Positions 16,421 to 25,034 of a DNA stretch of 64,000 nt are shown one piece after another. The stretch spans positions 1 to 64,000 of the forward strand of contig NZ_BAABMF010000005.1 of NCBI RefSeq assembly GCF_050402865.1, given 5' to 3'. Each line of letters opens with the position of its first letter. Within the stretch, counting starts at the first letter, position 1. A model generated the notes under the pieces. That model ran no database searches. It saw only the letters and a list, made by a program, of their open reading frames with translations, and was not told the DNA's origin. The DNA comes from Clostridium_AF sediminicola (GTDB lineage Bacteria > Bacillota > Clostridia > Clostridiales > Clostridiaceae). The position numbers and the translations under genes are program-made.

Positions 16421-18781
16421 TTACTTTAGAATCTTATTATACTTTTGCAGTTTTAAAATAATTCTCTCTTTTATAATCTCCATTGTATCCTTATTATGAA
16501 CTTTAAAAGATGCATCAAATAAAATATCAATACAATCCTCAATTGTTTTAACCGTATATATATGGAACAGTCCTTTATCGACTGCCTCAACAACTCTATC
16601 TTCTAATACAAGATCATTAATATTTGACTGTGGTATTACAACTCCATGTGTTCCATCTAATCCTCCAATATCGCAAATATCAAAATAACCTTCTATTTTT
16701 GCGTTAACTCCACCTATTGGTTGAATTTCCCCTCTTTGATTAACAGAACCTGTGATAGCCATACTTTGCTTGATTGGTATATTACTCAAACTAGAGATTA
16801 GTGCTAGTAACTCAGCAGCAGAGGCACTATCTCCCTCTATTCCTGAATACAATTGTTCAAAAACTATACTTGCATTAAATGCTATTGGTACATCCTGTCC
16901 CACAAATTCACCAATAAATCCTGAAAGTATCATAATTCCTTTACTATGTATACTTCCACTCATGGATGTTTCTCTTTCAATATTTATTATTCCTTTTTTT
17001 CCTGCATATGTCGCAACTGTTATTCTATGTTGTTTTCCTACAATTGAATCTCCATAATCAATAACAGATAATCCATTTATTTGTCCAACACTTAATCCTT
17101 TTAAATCTACTATATATAAATTATTTCTGTACATATCTAAAGTTTTTTGTCTATACAAATCATGCATTTGATTATATTTAGTAATAGCATTTTTGATATC
17201 ATCTCTATCTATTATTTTTTTACCTGATTTTTTAGCATAAACACTGCTCATGTCAATGATTTGTAGCATCTTACTCATTTGTGCTGTAAAATAATTTTGA
17301 TTACTCACTTGTCTTGAAGAATATATGAGAATTTCTTCCATTCCATCTTTAGAAATTGGATAAATATTGTACTTATTAACGTAATTGCTAAAAAAACCTA
17401 ATATACTAATTATATTTTTTTCTTCATTCTTTATTTGATAATCAAACTCAGCTTTAATTTTAAACAATTTATTAAATTCATAATCATTTGATTGAAGCAT
17501 AGAATATACATAATTACTACCTACTAAAATCACCTTTATTTTTAATGGAATTCCTTCAGGTTTTATAGATGCAATAGGAACCATAGTTACATTGTTTGAA
17601 ATAAACTCAACATTAATTTTTTCCTTCATTATTGCTCTTTTTAAATATTCCCAACATTGAGCATTTTGAAACAATTTTTGTGCATTAATTATTAAATATC
17701 CACCATTAGCTCTATGAATACTTCCTGGTCTAATTTTAGTAAAATTAGTACTAAGATTACCTTTTATATTATCAAATTCTATTTTTCCAAACAAATTGTT
17801 GTATTCAGGAGAATCTTCATAAATTACTGGCGCACCGTTGTTTTCATCATTACTGATCATAACATTAACATGGAATTTCTTAAAATATTCTTCAATAAGT
17901 TTTGTCTCTACTCCACTGTCACTTTGCTCCTCTCCTATGAAATATCCAATATTTTGAATTATGTCTTTTTTCATTAAATCTAAATATTCTTTTATCTCAT
18001 CTCCACCCTGAAAATCTTTTAATATGTTATTCAATGTATCTCCTATTATATTTTCTATAAGCTTCTCATCTAGCATGTCCAATTCATCATTTAATTTTTT
18101 ATTAATTTCTAAAATTTCTTTATTAACTTCAAAAGAAATAAGTTTTAAATCATTTAGTTTTTCATTAATGTTCGTTTTTTCTATTCCAGATAAATTTTCA
18201 TAAACCGTAGCTTCCATTTCTTTCTCATTGTCCAAAGGAATAAAAATAAATTCTTGTTCCTGTCCCTGTTTTACAGCAAAATTCAACTCTTTTGCTTTTG
18301 AATAAAGATTATCAGTAATGTGAATTATTTCTTTTTGATATTTAGAAAGTATTAAATTTTTCTCTTTTTCATAACTTTTATCACTAAATATTACTGGTGC
18401 TTCATCCTTGATCTTTTTTATAAAGTTTGTAATACTATTTTTGAATTTATATGCTTTATGGGTTGGAAGTGATATAGCTACTGGCTTCTTCTCATCTTTG
18501 AAGTTAAATACGTAGCACCAATCATTAGATGCTTTTTGATTTTTTGCATATTCCTCTATTTTCCTTACTATATAGCTTGTTTTACCTGTACCACTATGTC
18601 CTGAGATAAAAATATTATAATATTTGTTATCCATTTCAAGACCTAAATCAATAGACTCTATAGCTGTCTTTTGCCCTATTATATTGGTATATGGACTGAT
18701 ATCTTCTGTAGTTCTAAAATCTGGCATGCCATGGATATTTAACATTAAATCTTCTTTTTTTAATTTATTATACTTTGTCAT
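16421..18781 (-). CDS. Lon-related ATP-dependent protease (LonB/AAA_32 type)
   Basis: 786 residues. A split AAA domain with Walker A GHSGTGKT near residue 60, a long charged insertion that is probably coiled coil, then a C-terminal Lon protease domain with the Ser-Lys dyad: Ser in EGDSASAAEL and Lys in GGVNAKIEG. The short N-terminal region lacks the LAN substrate domain of LonA, as in COG1067 proteins. It would degrade proteins in the cytoplasm using ATP. GGGGGTGG precedes the ATG. The EVE gene follows closely; the upstream side carries a degenerate repeat. Confidence 0.9.
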   Translation of the reverse strand: MTKYNKLKKEDLMLNIHGMPDFRTTEDISPYTNIIGQKTAIESIDLGLEMDNKYYNIFISGHSGTGKTSYIVRKIEEYAKNQKASNDWCYVFNFKDEKKPVAISLPTHKAYKFKNSITNFIKKIKDEAPVIFSDKSYEKEKNLILSKYQKEIIHITDNLYSKAKELNFAVKQGQEQEFIFIPLDNEKEMEATVYENLSGIEKTNINEKLNDLKLISFEVNKEILEINKKLNDELDMLDEKLIENIIGDTLNNILKDFQGGDEIKEYLDLMKKDIIQNIGYFIGEEQSDSGVETKLIEEYFKKFHVNVMISNDENNGAPVIYEDSPEYNNLFGKIEFDNIKGNLSTNFTKIRPGSIHRANGGYLIINAQKLFQNAQCWEYLKRAIMKEKINVEFISNNVTMVPIASIKPEGIPLKIKVILVGSNYVYSMLQSNDYEFNKLFKIKAEFDYQIKNEEKNIISILGFFSNYVNKYNIYPISKDGMEEILIYSSRQVSNQNYFTAQMSKMLQIIDMSSVYAKKSGKKIIDRDDIKNAITKYNQMHDLYRQKTLDMYRNNLYIVDLKGLSVGQINGLSVIDYGDSIVGKQHRITVATYAGKKGIINIERETSMSGSIHSKGIMILSGFIGEFVGQDVPIAFNASIVFEQLYSGIEGDSASAAELLALISSLSNIPIKQSMAITGSVNQRGEIQPIGGVNAKIEGYFDICDIGGLDGTHGVVIPQSNINDLVLEDRVVEAVDKGLFHIYTVKTIEDCIDILFDASFKVHNKDTMEIIKERIILKLQKYNKILK

Positions 18782-18798
18782 TATTCCACCCCCATTTG

Positions 18799-18900
18799 TT
18801 AGTTAATAGTTGTAAGATGATAATTGTAAGTTATTGTTATCTTTTGAATAGAAAAAGTACCTTAACTTACCACTTAGAATTTCCACCTTACAACTAATTT
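18799..18900. repeat. Degenerate MITE-like repeat, family 1 relative
   Basis: Ends are TTAGTTAATAGTTGTAAG and CTTACAACTAA in inverted orientation, with GAAAAAGTACCTTA inside that matches the AGTACCTT element of other family-1 copies. It lies between the divergent Lon-like and PHP genes. Confidence 0.5.
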
Positions 18901-19061
18901 CTATAATACTATTATATATAATTATTAATAAATTTTCATGAAAATAATAATATTTTTAATATACAATTTAATCATGCTATAATATAGTTATGGCTTAAAA
19001 GGCTTTATAAATATACTTCACTCTTAATAAACAATATGAAAATACTCAGGAGGTTCATTAA

Positions 19062-19904
19062 ATGATTAAGAAAGGTGATTTTCATCTTCATACAAATGCT
19101 TCTGACGGAAAGCTTTCGCCAACAGAGGTTGTAAAGCTGGCTAAAACAGAAGGTTTAGATATAATAGCTATTACAGATCATGATAACACTAATGGACTTG
19201 AAGAAGGGCTTTTAGCTAGTAAAAATCAAGACATTAAAATAATACCAGGAATTGAATTAACAACAACGTATAATAATGAAAGCGTTCATATCGTGGGATA
19301 CTTTAGAGATACTAGTTATGACACCAAGGATTTTCAAGATTTCTTAAAAGATTTACAAAATAGAAGAGTTACACGAGGGAAAGAAATAACGAATAGACTA
19401 AAGAAATTTTTTAATATAGAAATTAGCTTCGAGAAAATTTTAAAAGAAACAAATGGACTAATAGCAAGACCCCATTTAGCAAGAGCTATAATTGATGCTG
19501 GATACGACTTTAGTTGGGATTATATATTTGACAATATCATAAGTAACGACAGTCCTGCCTACGTACCAAACAAAAAAATAGAAGTATCTGATGGAATATC
19601 CTTATTAAAAAATTTAGGAGCATTTGTTTCCCTTGCTCACCCTACATTACTAAAGAAAACGCCTGTACGAAACTTATTAGAAATGGGTTTCGATGGCATT
19701 GAAGGCATATATCCATTAAATAAAAAAAATGAAGAAACTAAATTCAGATTATTAGCCAAAGAATTTGGAATTCTTTTAACCGCAGGTTCAGATTATCACG
19801 GCTTAGACAAAAATGATAATAAACATGGCTTTATCGGATGCTGCCCTTTAATCGGTGACGATCTTACTAAGTTTTTAAAAGTTTTAGGGACGGTTCATAA
19901 ATAG
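19062..19904 (+). CDS. PHP-domain phosphoesterase
   Basis: 280 residues. Metal-binding motifs DFHLHTNASDG, AITDHDN, GIELTT, HIVGY, RPHLA, SLAHP and GSDYHG give a complete polymerase-and-histidinol-phosphatase fold, of the YciV/RNase AM kind that acts on nucleoside bisphosphates or RNA 5' ends. AGGAGG precedes the ATG. The C-terminus is odd: the last five codons and stop lie in a GGGACGGTTCA repeat, so the natural end of the gene may have been replaced by repeat sequence. Confidence 0.9.
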   Translation: MIKKGDFHLHTNASDGKLSPTEVVKLAKTEGLDIIAITDHDNTNGLEEGLLASKNQDIKIIPGIELTTTYNNESVHIVGYFRDTSYDTKDFQDFLKDLQNRRVTRGKEITNRLKKFFNIEISFEKILKETNGLIARPHLARAIIDAGYDFSWDYIFDNIISNDSPAYVPNKKIEVSDGISLLKNLGAFVSLAHPTLLKKTPVRNLLEMGFDGIEGIYPLNKKNEETKFRLLAKEFGILLTAGSDYHGLDKNDNKHGFIGCCPLIGDDLTKFLKVLGTVHK

Positions 19905-19961
19905 TAGTACCTTGTGAACTTATACTTTTTTAATTAACTTAAGTTAATAGTTAGCAAATTT

Positions 19962-19998
19962 AAAAAACACCTCAAATTTTGATAAGAGGTGTTTTTCT
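19962..19998 (+). terminator. Terminator after the PHP gene
   Basis: AAAAAACACCTC and GAGGTGTTTTT form a strong stem with T-run. It could serve the PHP gene and the opposing small ORF. Confidence 0.85.
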
Positions 19999-20012
19999 TT
20001 ATATAACTTGTT

Positions 20013-20156
20013 CTATTTATTTTTTATTTCATCTAAAATTCTTTTAATTATTTTACTTAGTAAACCCAAGCCAAATAAAATAAATATCAAATATATAATT
20101 TTAGAGTTTGATGGGTTTTTTAGAAATTCGTATAAATCATCTAGATTAATCTCCAT
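20013..20156 (-). CDS. Small membrane protein, 47 residues
   Basis: An ATG at 20156 with GGTGA 8-12 bases upstream opens a 47-residue reading frame ending in TAG at 20013. It begins MEINLDDLYEFLKN, has one hydrophobic segment IIYLIFILFGLGLL, and ends with a basic/acidic tail KIIKRILDEIKNK. One transmembrane helix with a cytoplasmic amphipathic tail is likely. I do not recognise a family. It lies wholly inside the GGGACGGTTCA-bracketed segment and is followed by a terminator. Confidence 0.55.
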   Translation of the reverse strand: MEINLDDLYEFLKNPSNSKIIYLIFILFGLGLLSKIIKRILDEIKNK

Positions 20157-20262
20157 AGAATCATCACCATAAAATATTAATTAAATTTTATAACATTCCA
20201 TAAATCGCTATTATTTGTGAACCGTGCCCAATTTAATTTAAAATAATAAAGTCAACAAGCTG

Positions 20263-21678
20263 TTATGCTTCCAACAAGAAAGCATAGTAACCTCGCATTG
20301 TTTCGTATACGTCAGCTTTAGATACAACTTCCCATGGTGAATGCATATTTTGAACTGCAACTCCACAGTCTATAACTTCCATACCATATTTAGCAAGAAT
20401 GTACGCGATTGTTCCACCGCCTCCTTGATCAACTTTTCCAAGTTCAGAAGTTTGCCAAGAAACATTGTGTTTTTCCATCATTTTTCTAATTTCAGCTATA
20501 AATTCTGGGTTAGCATCATTACAACCAGACTTTCCTCTAGAACCAGTATATTTATTAAATACAATTCCTTTTCCAAAATACGCAGAGTTTCTTTTTTCCA
20601 TTACTGATGGAAAATTAGGATCATATGCAGCACTGACATCTGATGATAGCATTTTTGAATTTGCAAGAGTTCTTCTTAATTTCAAATCACTATAATCTCC
20701 CATAAGATTCATTACTTCAGCAACAGCATTTTCAAAAAACAATGCTTGCATTCCTGTTGAACCTACGCTTCCAATCTCTTCTTTATCAACTAGTAAAGTA
20801 ACAAGAGTTTTTTCACTTTCTTTAATTTTCATCATTGCTTCAAAAGATGTATATGAACAAACTCTGTCATCATGTCCATACGCCATAACCATACTTTTAT
20901 CTAATCCAAAATGTCTTGCTCTTCCAGCTGGTACAACTTCCAATTCTGCTGATACAAAATCTTCTTCATCAATATCATATTTTTCATTTAGTAAGTTCAT
21001 GATATTCATTTTAACTCTATCTTTTTGTTCTTTATCCTTTAATGGAATACTTCCTATCAAAATGTTTAAATCTTCACCAGTAATAGCATCAGTTAGTTTC
21101 TTTTGCATCTGATCTTTTGCTAGGTGAATCAATAAATCTGAAATACCTACAACAGGATCATTGTCATCTTCCCCAATAACAACATTTACTAATGAACCAT
21201 CTTTTTTAATTAATACCCCATGTATTGCTAAAGGTATTGTAACCCATTGATATTTTTTTACTCCACCATAATAATGAGTCTCAAACATTGCTAATCCAGT
21301 ATCTTCATATAAAGGATTTTGTTTTAAATCTAATCTTGGAGAATCCAAGTGAGCTCCCAAAATACTTAGTCCAGTTTCCATAGGCTGTTTTCCTATAAGG
21401 AAAAGAACAATGCTCTTTCCTTTATTGTTGTAATATACTTTATCTCCTGATTTTAGTTCTGTATTACTATATATTAATTTATTTAAATCTTTATAGCCAT
21501 CTTTTTCCGCTAGCATAATAAACTCATTGACACATTCTCTTTCTGTTTTACATTTTGACATAAACTTAATATAACTATCATTCAATTCATTTAATAATTT
21601 TAAATCACTTTCATTATATTTTTCCCATGCTAATTCATAGTTTTTTTCTAAACTTTTGATATCTTTGTTTTCTGACAT
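20263..21678 (-). CDS. M18 family aminopeptidase
   Basis: 471 residues, typical for M18 zinc aminopeptidases. Metal ligands and signature regions seen are GAHLDSPRLDLK, GEDDNDPVVGI, the DKEEIGS motif with its Glu-Glu pair, and a C-terminal NMHSPWE His. These enzymes remove N-terminal residues from peptides in the cytoplasm as tetrahedral dodecamers. A GGGGG site precedes the ATG. It is followed on the other strand by repeat and PHP genes, and lies downstream of corA on the same strand with a 37-base gap. Confidence 0.93.
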   Translation of the reverse strand: MSENKDIKSLEKNYELAWEKYNESDLKLLNELNDSYIKFMSKCKTERECVNEFIMLAEKDGYKDLNKLIYSNTELKSGDKVYYNNKGKSIVLFLIGKQPMETGLSILGAHLDSPRLDLKQNPLYEDTGLAMFETHYYGGVKKYQWVTIPLAIHGVLIKKDGSLVNVVIGEDDNDPVVGISDLLIHLAKDQMQKKLTDAITGEDLNILIGSIPLKDKEQKDRVKMNIMNLLNEKYDIDEEDFVSAELEVVPAGRARHFGLDKSMVMAYGHDDRVCSYTSFEAMMKIKESEKTLVTLLVDKEEIGSVGSTGMQALFFENAVAEVMNLMGDYSDLKLRRTLANSKMLSSDVSAAYDPNFPSVMEKRNSAYFGKGIVFNKYTGSRGKSGCNDANPEFIAEIRKMMEKHNVSWQTSELGKVDQGGGGTIAYILAKYGMEVIDCGVAVQNMHSPWEVVSKADVYETMRGYYAFLLEA

Positions 21679-21715
21679 ATATTTTCCCCCTGAAATTTAT
21701 ATATATTTTTTAAAA

Positions 21716-22657
21716 TTAAATCCATTTCTTTTTCTTGAAAATGAAAAGAAGACCTACAGCAATTAATATCATAATTACCACTGTAAAATAATAACCATAC
21801 TCATAATCTACAAAAGGTATCTTTTTATAATTCATCCCTTGCATTGATGTAAAAAGATTCAATGGTAAAAAAATTGAAGTGATTATCGTAAATATTTTCA
21901 TTAAGTCGTTAGTTTTATTTGCTATTTCTGATTCAAAAGCTTCTCTTACTAGAGCTAAATCGCTAACTAAATTTTCTAATGCTAGCATAAGTTTGCTTAT
22001 TTTATCATTTATACTTTTAAAATACTTAATGTCTTCCTTTTCAATTATCTGATTTTCATTGCTAACCAGACTATCTCCTATGTACCTTAAAGGATATAAA
22101 TTTTTTCTAATTTTATAAACTTGTCTTCTAAGGTGAATCAACGTATCTGCATGCTCTTGTCGAGGTTTTTTTAATATAGCTATTTCAATTTTATCTGCAT
22201 CAGATTCTAATTTTGAAATTATATCATAATTATTTACGATTATTCTATCAATAATGTAGTATAGCACATACGCTGGCTTTGGTTTGTTTTTGAGTATAAA
22301 ACAATTTTTCAAATTCTTAATATCCAAAAACAACTCATCTATTATACTTATGTTATCCTTATATAAAGTAATAATATAATTGGAACTTAAATATATGTTT
22401 AATTCTTTACATTGTATTTTTTCATTAATCAGTTGCAGAACGTTTAGTGTCAAAAACATATATCCATCATAAAAAATTATTTTACAAGGTTTAGATCCTT
22501 TACTTATACATTCAAGGACACTCTCATTATCAAGACTAAACTTATTAACTAATTTATTTATATCATCTACTTTTGTAACAATCCAAAAGCTTGAATTATT
22601 AATTTCAAAGTTTTCACTAAGTTCTTCAAAATCTTTATTTATATCAAAAACTTTCAT
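21716..22657 (-). CDS. corA: CorA-type magnesium/divalent cation channel
   Basis: 313 residues: a cytoplasmic alpha/beta domain, a long helical stalk, then two C-terminal membrane helices. The hallmark GMN is present as MQGMNYKKIPF between the helices, and the tail is lysine-rich (FIFKKKKWI). Pentameric channel for Mg2+ or Co2+. GGTGAT site before ATG. Upstream lies a copy of repeat family 3. Confidence 0.93.
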   Translation of the reverse strand: MKVFDINKDFEELSENFEINNSSFWIVTKVDDINKLVNKFSLDNESVLECISKGSKPCKIIFYDGYMFLTLNVLQLINEKIQCKELNIYLSSNYIITLYKDNISIIDELFLDIKNLKNCFILKNKPKPAYVLYYIIDRIIVNNYDIISKLESDADKIEIAILKKPRQEHADTLIHLRRQVYKIRKNLYPLRYIGDSLVSNENQIIEKEDIKYFKSINDKISKLMLALENLVSDLALVREAFESEIANKTNDLMKIFTIITSIFLPLNLFTSMQGMNYKKIPFVDYEYGYYFTVVIMILIAVGLLFIFKKKKWI

Positions 22658-22709
22658 GTAATCACCTTATAATAGTATCCCTCACGTAATAGGTGATTAT
22701 ACAGAAGTT

Positions 22710-22748
22710 CGGCTTAAGAATTAGTTCTACTTTTCTTTCAAAAATATG
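22710..22748. repeat. Repeat family 3, copy 1
   Basis: Starts CGGCTTAAGAATTAGTTCTA and matches 50380-50418 at 36 of 39 bases in the same orientation. It is intergenic, between corA and the formyltetrahydrofolate cyclo-ligase gene. Confidence 0.7.
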
Positions 22749-22791
22749 CACTCTTCAAGAAAAAGTTTTTATTGTGAAGTGTTCGAAGCTC

Positions 22792-23355
22792 CTAATCTGT
22801 TACAATCCCATCTAACATTACATCATATTCATTAACAGGAACTTGATCAACTACTTGAAAACTATAAGCTAACCCCATTTTGTAAGCCTTCATATTTCCA
22901 TCCTGAAAAAACTTATCATAATATCCGCCTCCATAGCCAAGCCTTCCTCCATTTTTATCAAAAGCAAGTCCAGGAACTATAATTAAATCAATCTTGTCTT
23001 CTGCAAATTTATTAGCTTCCGCTATAGGCTCTAAAATACCATAATTACTCTTTTTCAATTCATCTAAAGAATTAATTTTTATTGCTTTCATAGATTTATT
23101 TATACTATTAACTTTAGGAACATAAACCGATTTTCCCTTAGCTAAAGAATATTTTATTAGCTTATGTGTATTAACTTCATTCTTAAAACTAACAAATGTA
23201 AATATACTTTTAGCATCTAAAAAAGTTTTATCATAAATAATCTTTTCGAAAATAATTTTATCTTTTATCTTTTTATCTTCAATATTAATATTCTCTCTAA
23301 GATTCATCATTTCTTTTCTTAATTTATTTTTTGCTTTCAAGCTCAATAACTTCAC
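22792..23355 (-). CDS. 5-formyltetrahydrofolate cyclo-ligase
   Basis: 187 residues. Shows the family pattern FVSFKNEVNT, YVPKV, then LIIVPGLAFDKNGGRLGYGGGYYDKF, the ATP/folate-binding signature. It converts 5-formyl-THF to 5,10-methenyl-THF in the cytoplasm. The start appears to be a GTG at 23355 with GAAGG upstream, overlapping hprK by 32 bases; a TTG five codons later is an alternative. The overlap implies coupled expression with hprK. Confidence 0.9.
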   Translation of the reverse strand: MKLLSLKAKNKLRKEMMNLRENINIEDKKIKDKIIFEKIIYDKTFLDAKSIFTFVSFKNEVNTHKLIKYSLAKGKSVYVPKVNSINKSMKAIKINSLDELKKSNYGILEPIAEANKFAEDKIDLIIVPGLAFDKNGGRLGYGGGYYDKFFQDGNMKAYKMGLAYSFQVVDQVPVNEYDVMLDGIVTD

Positions 23356-24247
23356 GCATCCTTCTATCTATAGTATCTACTGGAGACTCTTTAGAATTTA
23401 AACTATATCTATAATTTGCTGCAGCAGCCTCAATAATTACAGCTACATTTCTTCCTGGTCTAATAGGTATTCTTATTTTTTTCACAGGAACATTTAATAT
23501 TTCCATATATTCATTATCTATACCAAGTCTATCATAATTTTCATATTGTTTCCATTGTTCTAAATAAATTATAAAATCAATATCTTTTTCATCTAAAACT
23601 GAACTCAAACCATAGAGAGACGGTACATCAATAATACCCATACCTCTAACTTCCATCATTCCTTTAGTTATATATGGCGATCCCCCATGTAGTTTTCCGT
23701 CTACTTCTTTTATATCAACAGCATCATCAGCTACTAATCTATGCCCTCTTTTTATTAGTTCTAGCGCAGTCTCACTTTTTCCTATTCCACTCTCTCCTAC
23801 AATTAGTATTCCAATACCATACACATCAGCTAAAACACCATGCATTCTTAATTCAGGAGCTAATTCTTTTTCAAGATAACTCATAGTCTTACTGATAAAT
23901 TTAGTCGTAGCCATATTACTTCTAAGTATCCATGTTTTAGTTTCTGTAGCATTTTCTATAACTTCATCATGAGGTGGTAAATCTCTATTAAAAACTACAC
24001 ACGGTGTCCTGAATTTAAAAAATTTTCTTAATCTTTTTCTTCTAATTGGTAATTGCATTGTATCCAAAAAGCTCCACTCAGCTTTTCCAATAACTTGAAC
24101 TCTCTCATTTGCATAATAATTATAAAATCCTGCTAACTGCAGTCCAGGTCTATTAACATCAGCAACAGTAATTTGAACATTATCTTCACCTTTCACAACT
24201 ACTTCTAAATCTAAATCCTTTACAAGTTTTTCAATATTAACTGACAC
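23324..24247 (-). CDS. hprK: HPr kinase/phosphorylase
   Basis: 307 residues. Walker A is GESGIGKSE, followed by LVADDAVDI and the HprK signature around VRGMGIIDVPSLYG; the N-terminal half includes the His-containing FRTPCVVFNRDLPPHDEV. It phosphorylates and dephosphorylates Ser46 of HPr to signal carbon status and supports CcpA control. The start is a GTG with AGGAGTG nine bases upstream. It leads an operon with the cyclo-ligase gene. Confidence 0.96.
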   Translation of the reverse strand: MSVNIEKLVKDLDLEVVVKGEDNVQITVADVNRPGLQLAGFYNYYANERVQVIGKAEWSFLDTMQLPIRRKRLRKFFKFRTPCVVFNRDLPPHDEVIENATETKTWILRSNMATTKFISKTMSYLEKELAPELRMHGVLADVYGIGILIVGESGIGKSETALELIKRGHRLVADDAVDIKEVDGKLHGGSPYITKGMMEVRGMGIIDVPSLYGLSSVLDEKDIDFIIYLEQWKQYENYDRLGIDNEYMEILNVPVKKIRIPIRPGRNVAVIIEAAAANYRYSLNSKESPVDTIDRRMREVIELESKK

Positions 24248-24410
24248 GTATTTTCACTCCTAAATTCCGTTGATTTTATTCAAAATATTACTCTAGCTGG
24301 CAATATCTTAACTTTCTTTATACTTACATATTCTATTTTACATTAGATGCTCTCTTACTTCTATAATTATGTAGAAAAATTTCTTCCTTATTGTTAAAAA
24401 TATAACCTTA

Positions 24411-24443
24411 AACAAAAAAACAACCTTATATTTATAGGTTGTT
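24411..24443 (-). terminator. Terminator after the flavoprotein operon
   Basis: AAACAACCT and AGGTTGTTT form a 9-bp stem, with seven T following on the minus strand. Placed just after the iron-sulfur-flavoprotein-like gene. Confidence 0.85.
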
Positions 24444-24457
24444 TCAATAATAATTTT

Positions 24458-25006
24458 TTAAAGCATTTTCGAACAAGCCACAACTTCCTCTACAGCTCTT
24501 TTATTATCATTAAATTTAATTCTATCTGTACTATGAACAAATACCTGACTAATAACCTCACCGTTTAAACTTTTCATTAAATAATCAAAAGATTTTTCCA
24601 TACCTATAAACATATCTTCTAAAGGTGCTCCACAATTCAGTAAAAGTATACCTCTTTTTTTCTTAAATTTATACGACTTTTTCTGAGAGTATTTATAACT
24701 CCAATAGATTTGAAATCTATCAATTATTGTTTTTAATGGAGCTGGAAATCCTCCAAAATAAACAGGTGATGCAATCACAATGTTATCTGAATGATTTACA
24801 TAATCATAAATATCAGACATATTATCATTTATTGAACATTTAAGCTCACTTGTACTGCAATATTTACAATCTACACATGGTTTTACACTTTCTTTATATA
24901 CATTTATCACTTCATATGCTCCTGGAATATTTTTAACAAATGCCTGAACCATATCCGATGTATTTCCATCCTTTTTGGGAGACGCCATTAGAATAAGTGT
25001 TTTCAT
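24458..25006 (-). CDS. Flavodoxin-like NAD(P)H oxidoreductase with a Cys-rich motif (iron-sulfur flavoprotein type)
   Basis: 182 residues with an FMN-binding start TLILMASPKKDGNTS and ASPVYFGGFPAPLKTIIDR. Cysteines 44, 47, 50 and 57 form CX2CX2CX6C, which fits the cluster-binding motif of iron-sulfur flavoproteins, though many NAD(P)H:FMN reductases also have similar cysteines. Probably a cytoplasmic electron carrier. It follows the flavodiiron gene by 28 bases on the same strand, which suggests it feeds electrons to that oxygen/NO reductase. Confidence 0.85.
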   Translation of the reverse strand: MKTLILMASPKKDGNTSDMVQAFVKNIPGAYEVINVYKESVKPCVDCKYCSTSELKCSINDNMSDIYDYVNHSDNIVIASPVYFGGFPAPLKTIIDRFQIYWSYKYSQKKSYKFKKKRGILLLNCGAPLEDMFIGMEKSFDYLMKSLNGEVISQVFVHSTDRIKFNDNKRAVEEVVACSKML

Positions 25007-25034
25007 ATATTCTCCTTCTTATATAAACTATACC

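Larger units (their letters stand above)
19887..20229. repeat. Cassette bracketed by GGGACGGTTCA inverted repeats
   Basis: GGGACGGTTCATAAATAGTA at 19887-19906 is matched in inverse by TATTATTTGTGAACCGTGCCC at 20209-20229, 18 of 20 bases with one insertion. GGGACGGTTC-type ends are, as I recall, common in REP-like elements linked to Y1/RAYT transposases in Firmicutes. The left copy overlaps the PHP stop codon. Between the arms lie a terminator and a 47-codon ORF; no transposase is present. Confidence 0.6.
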
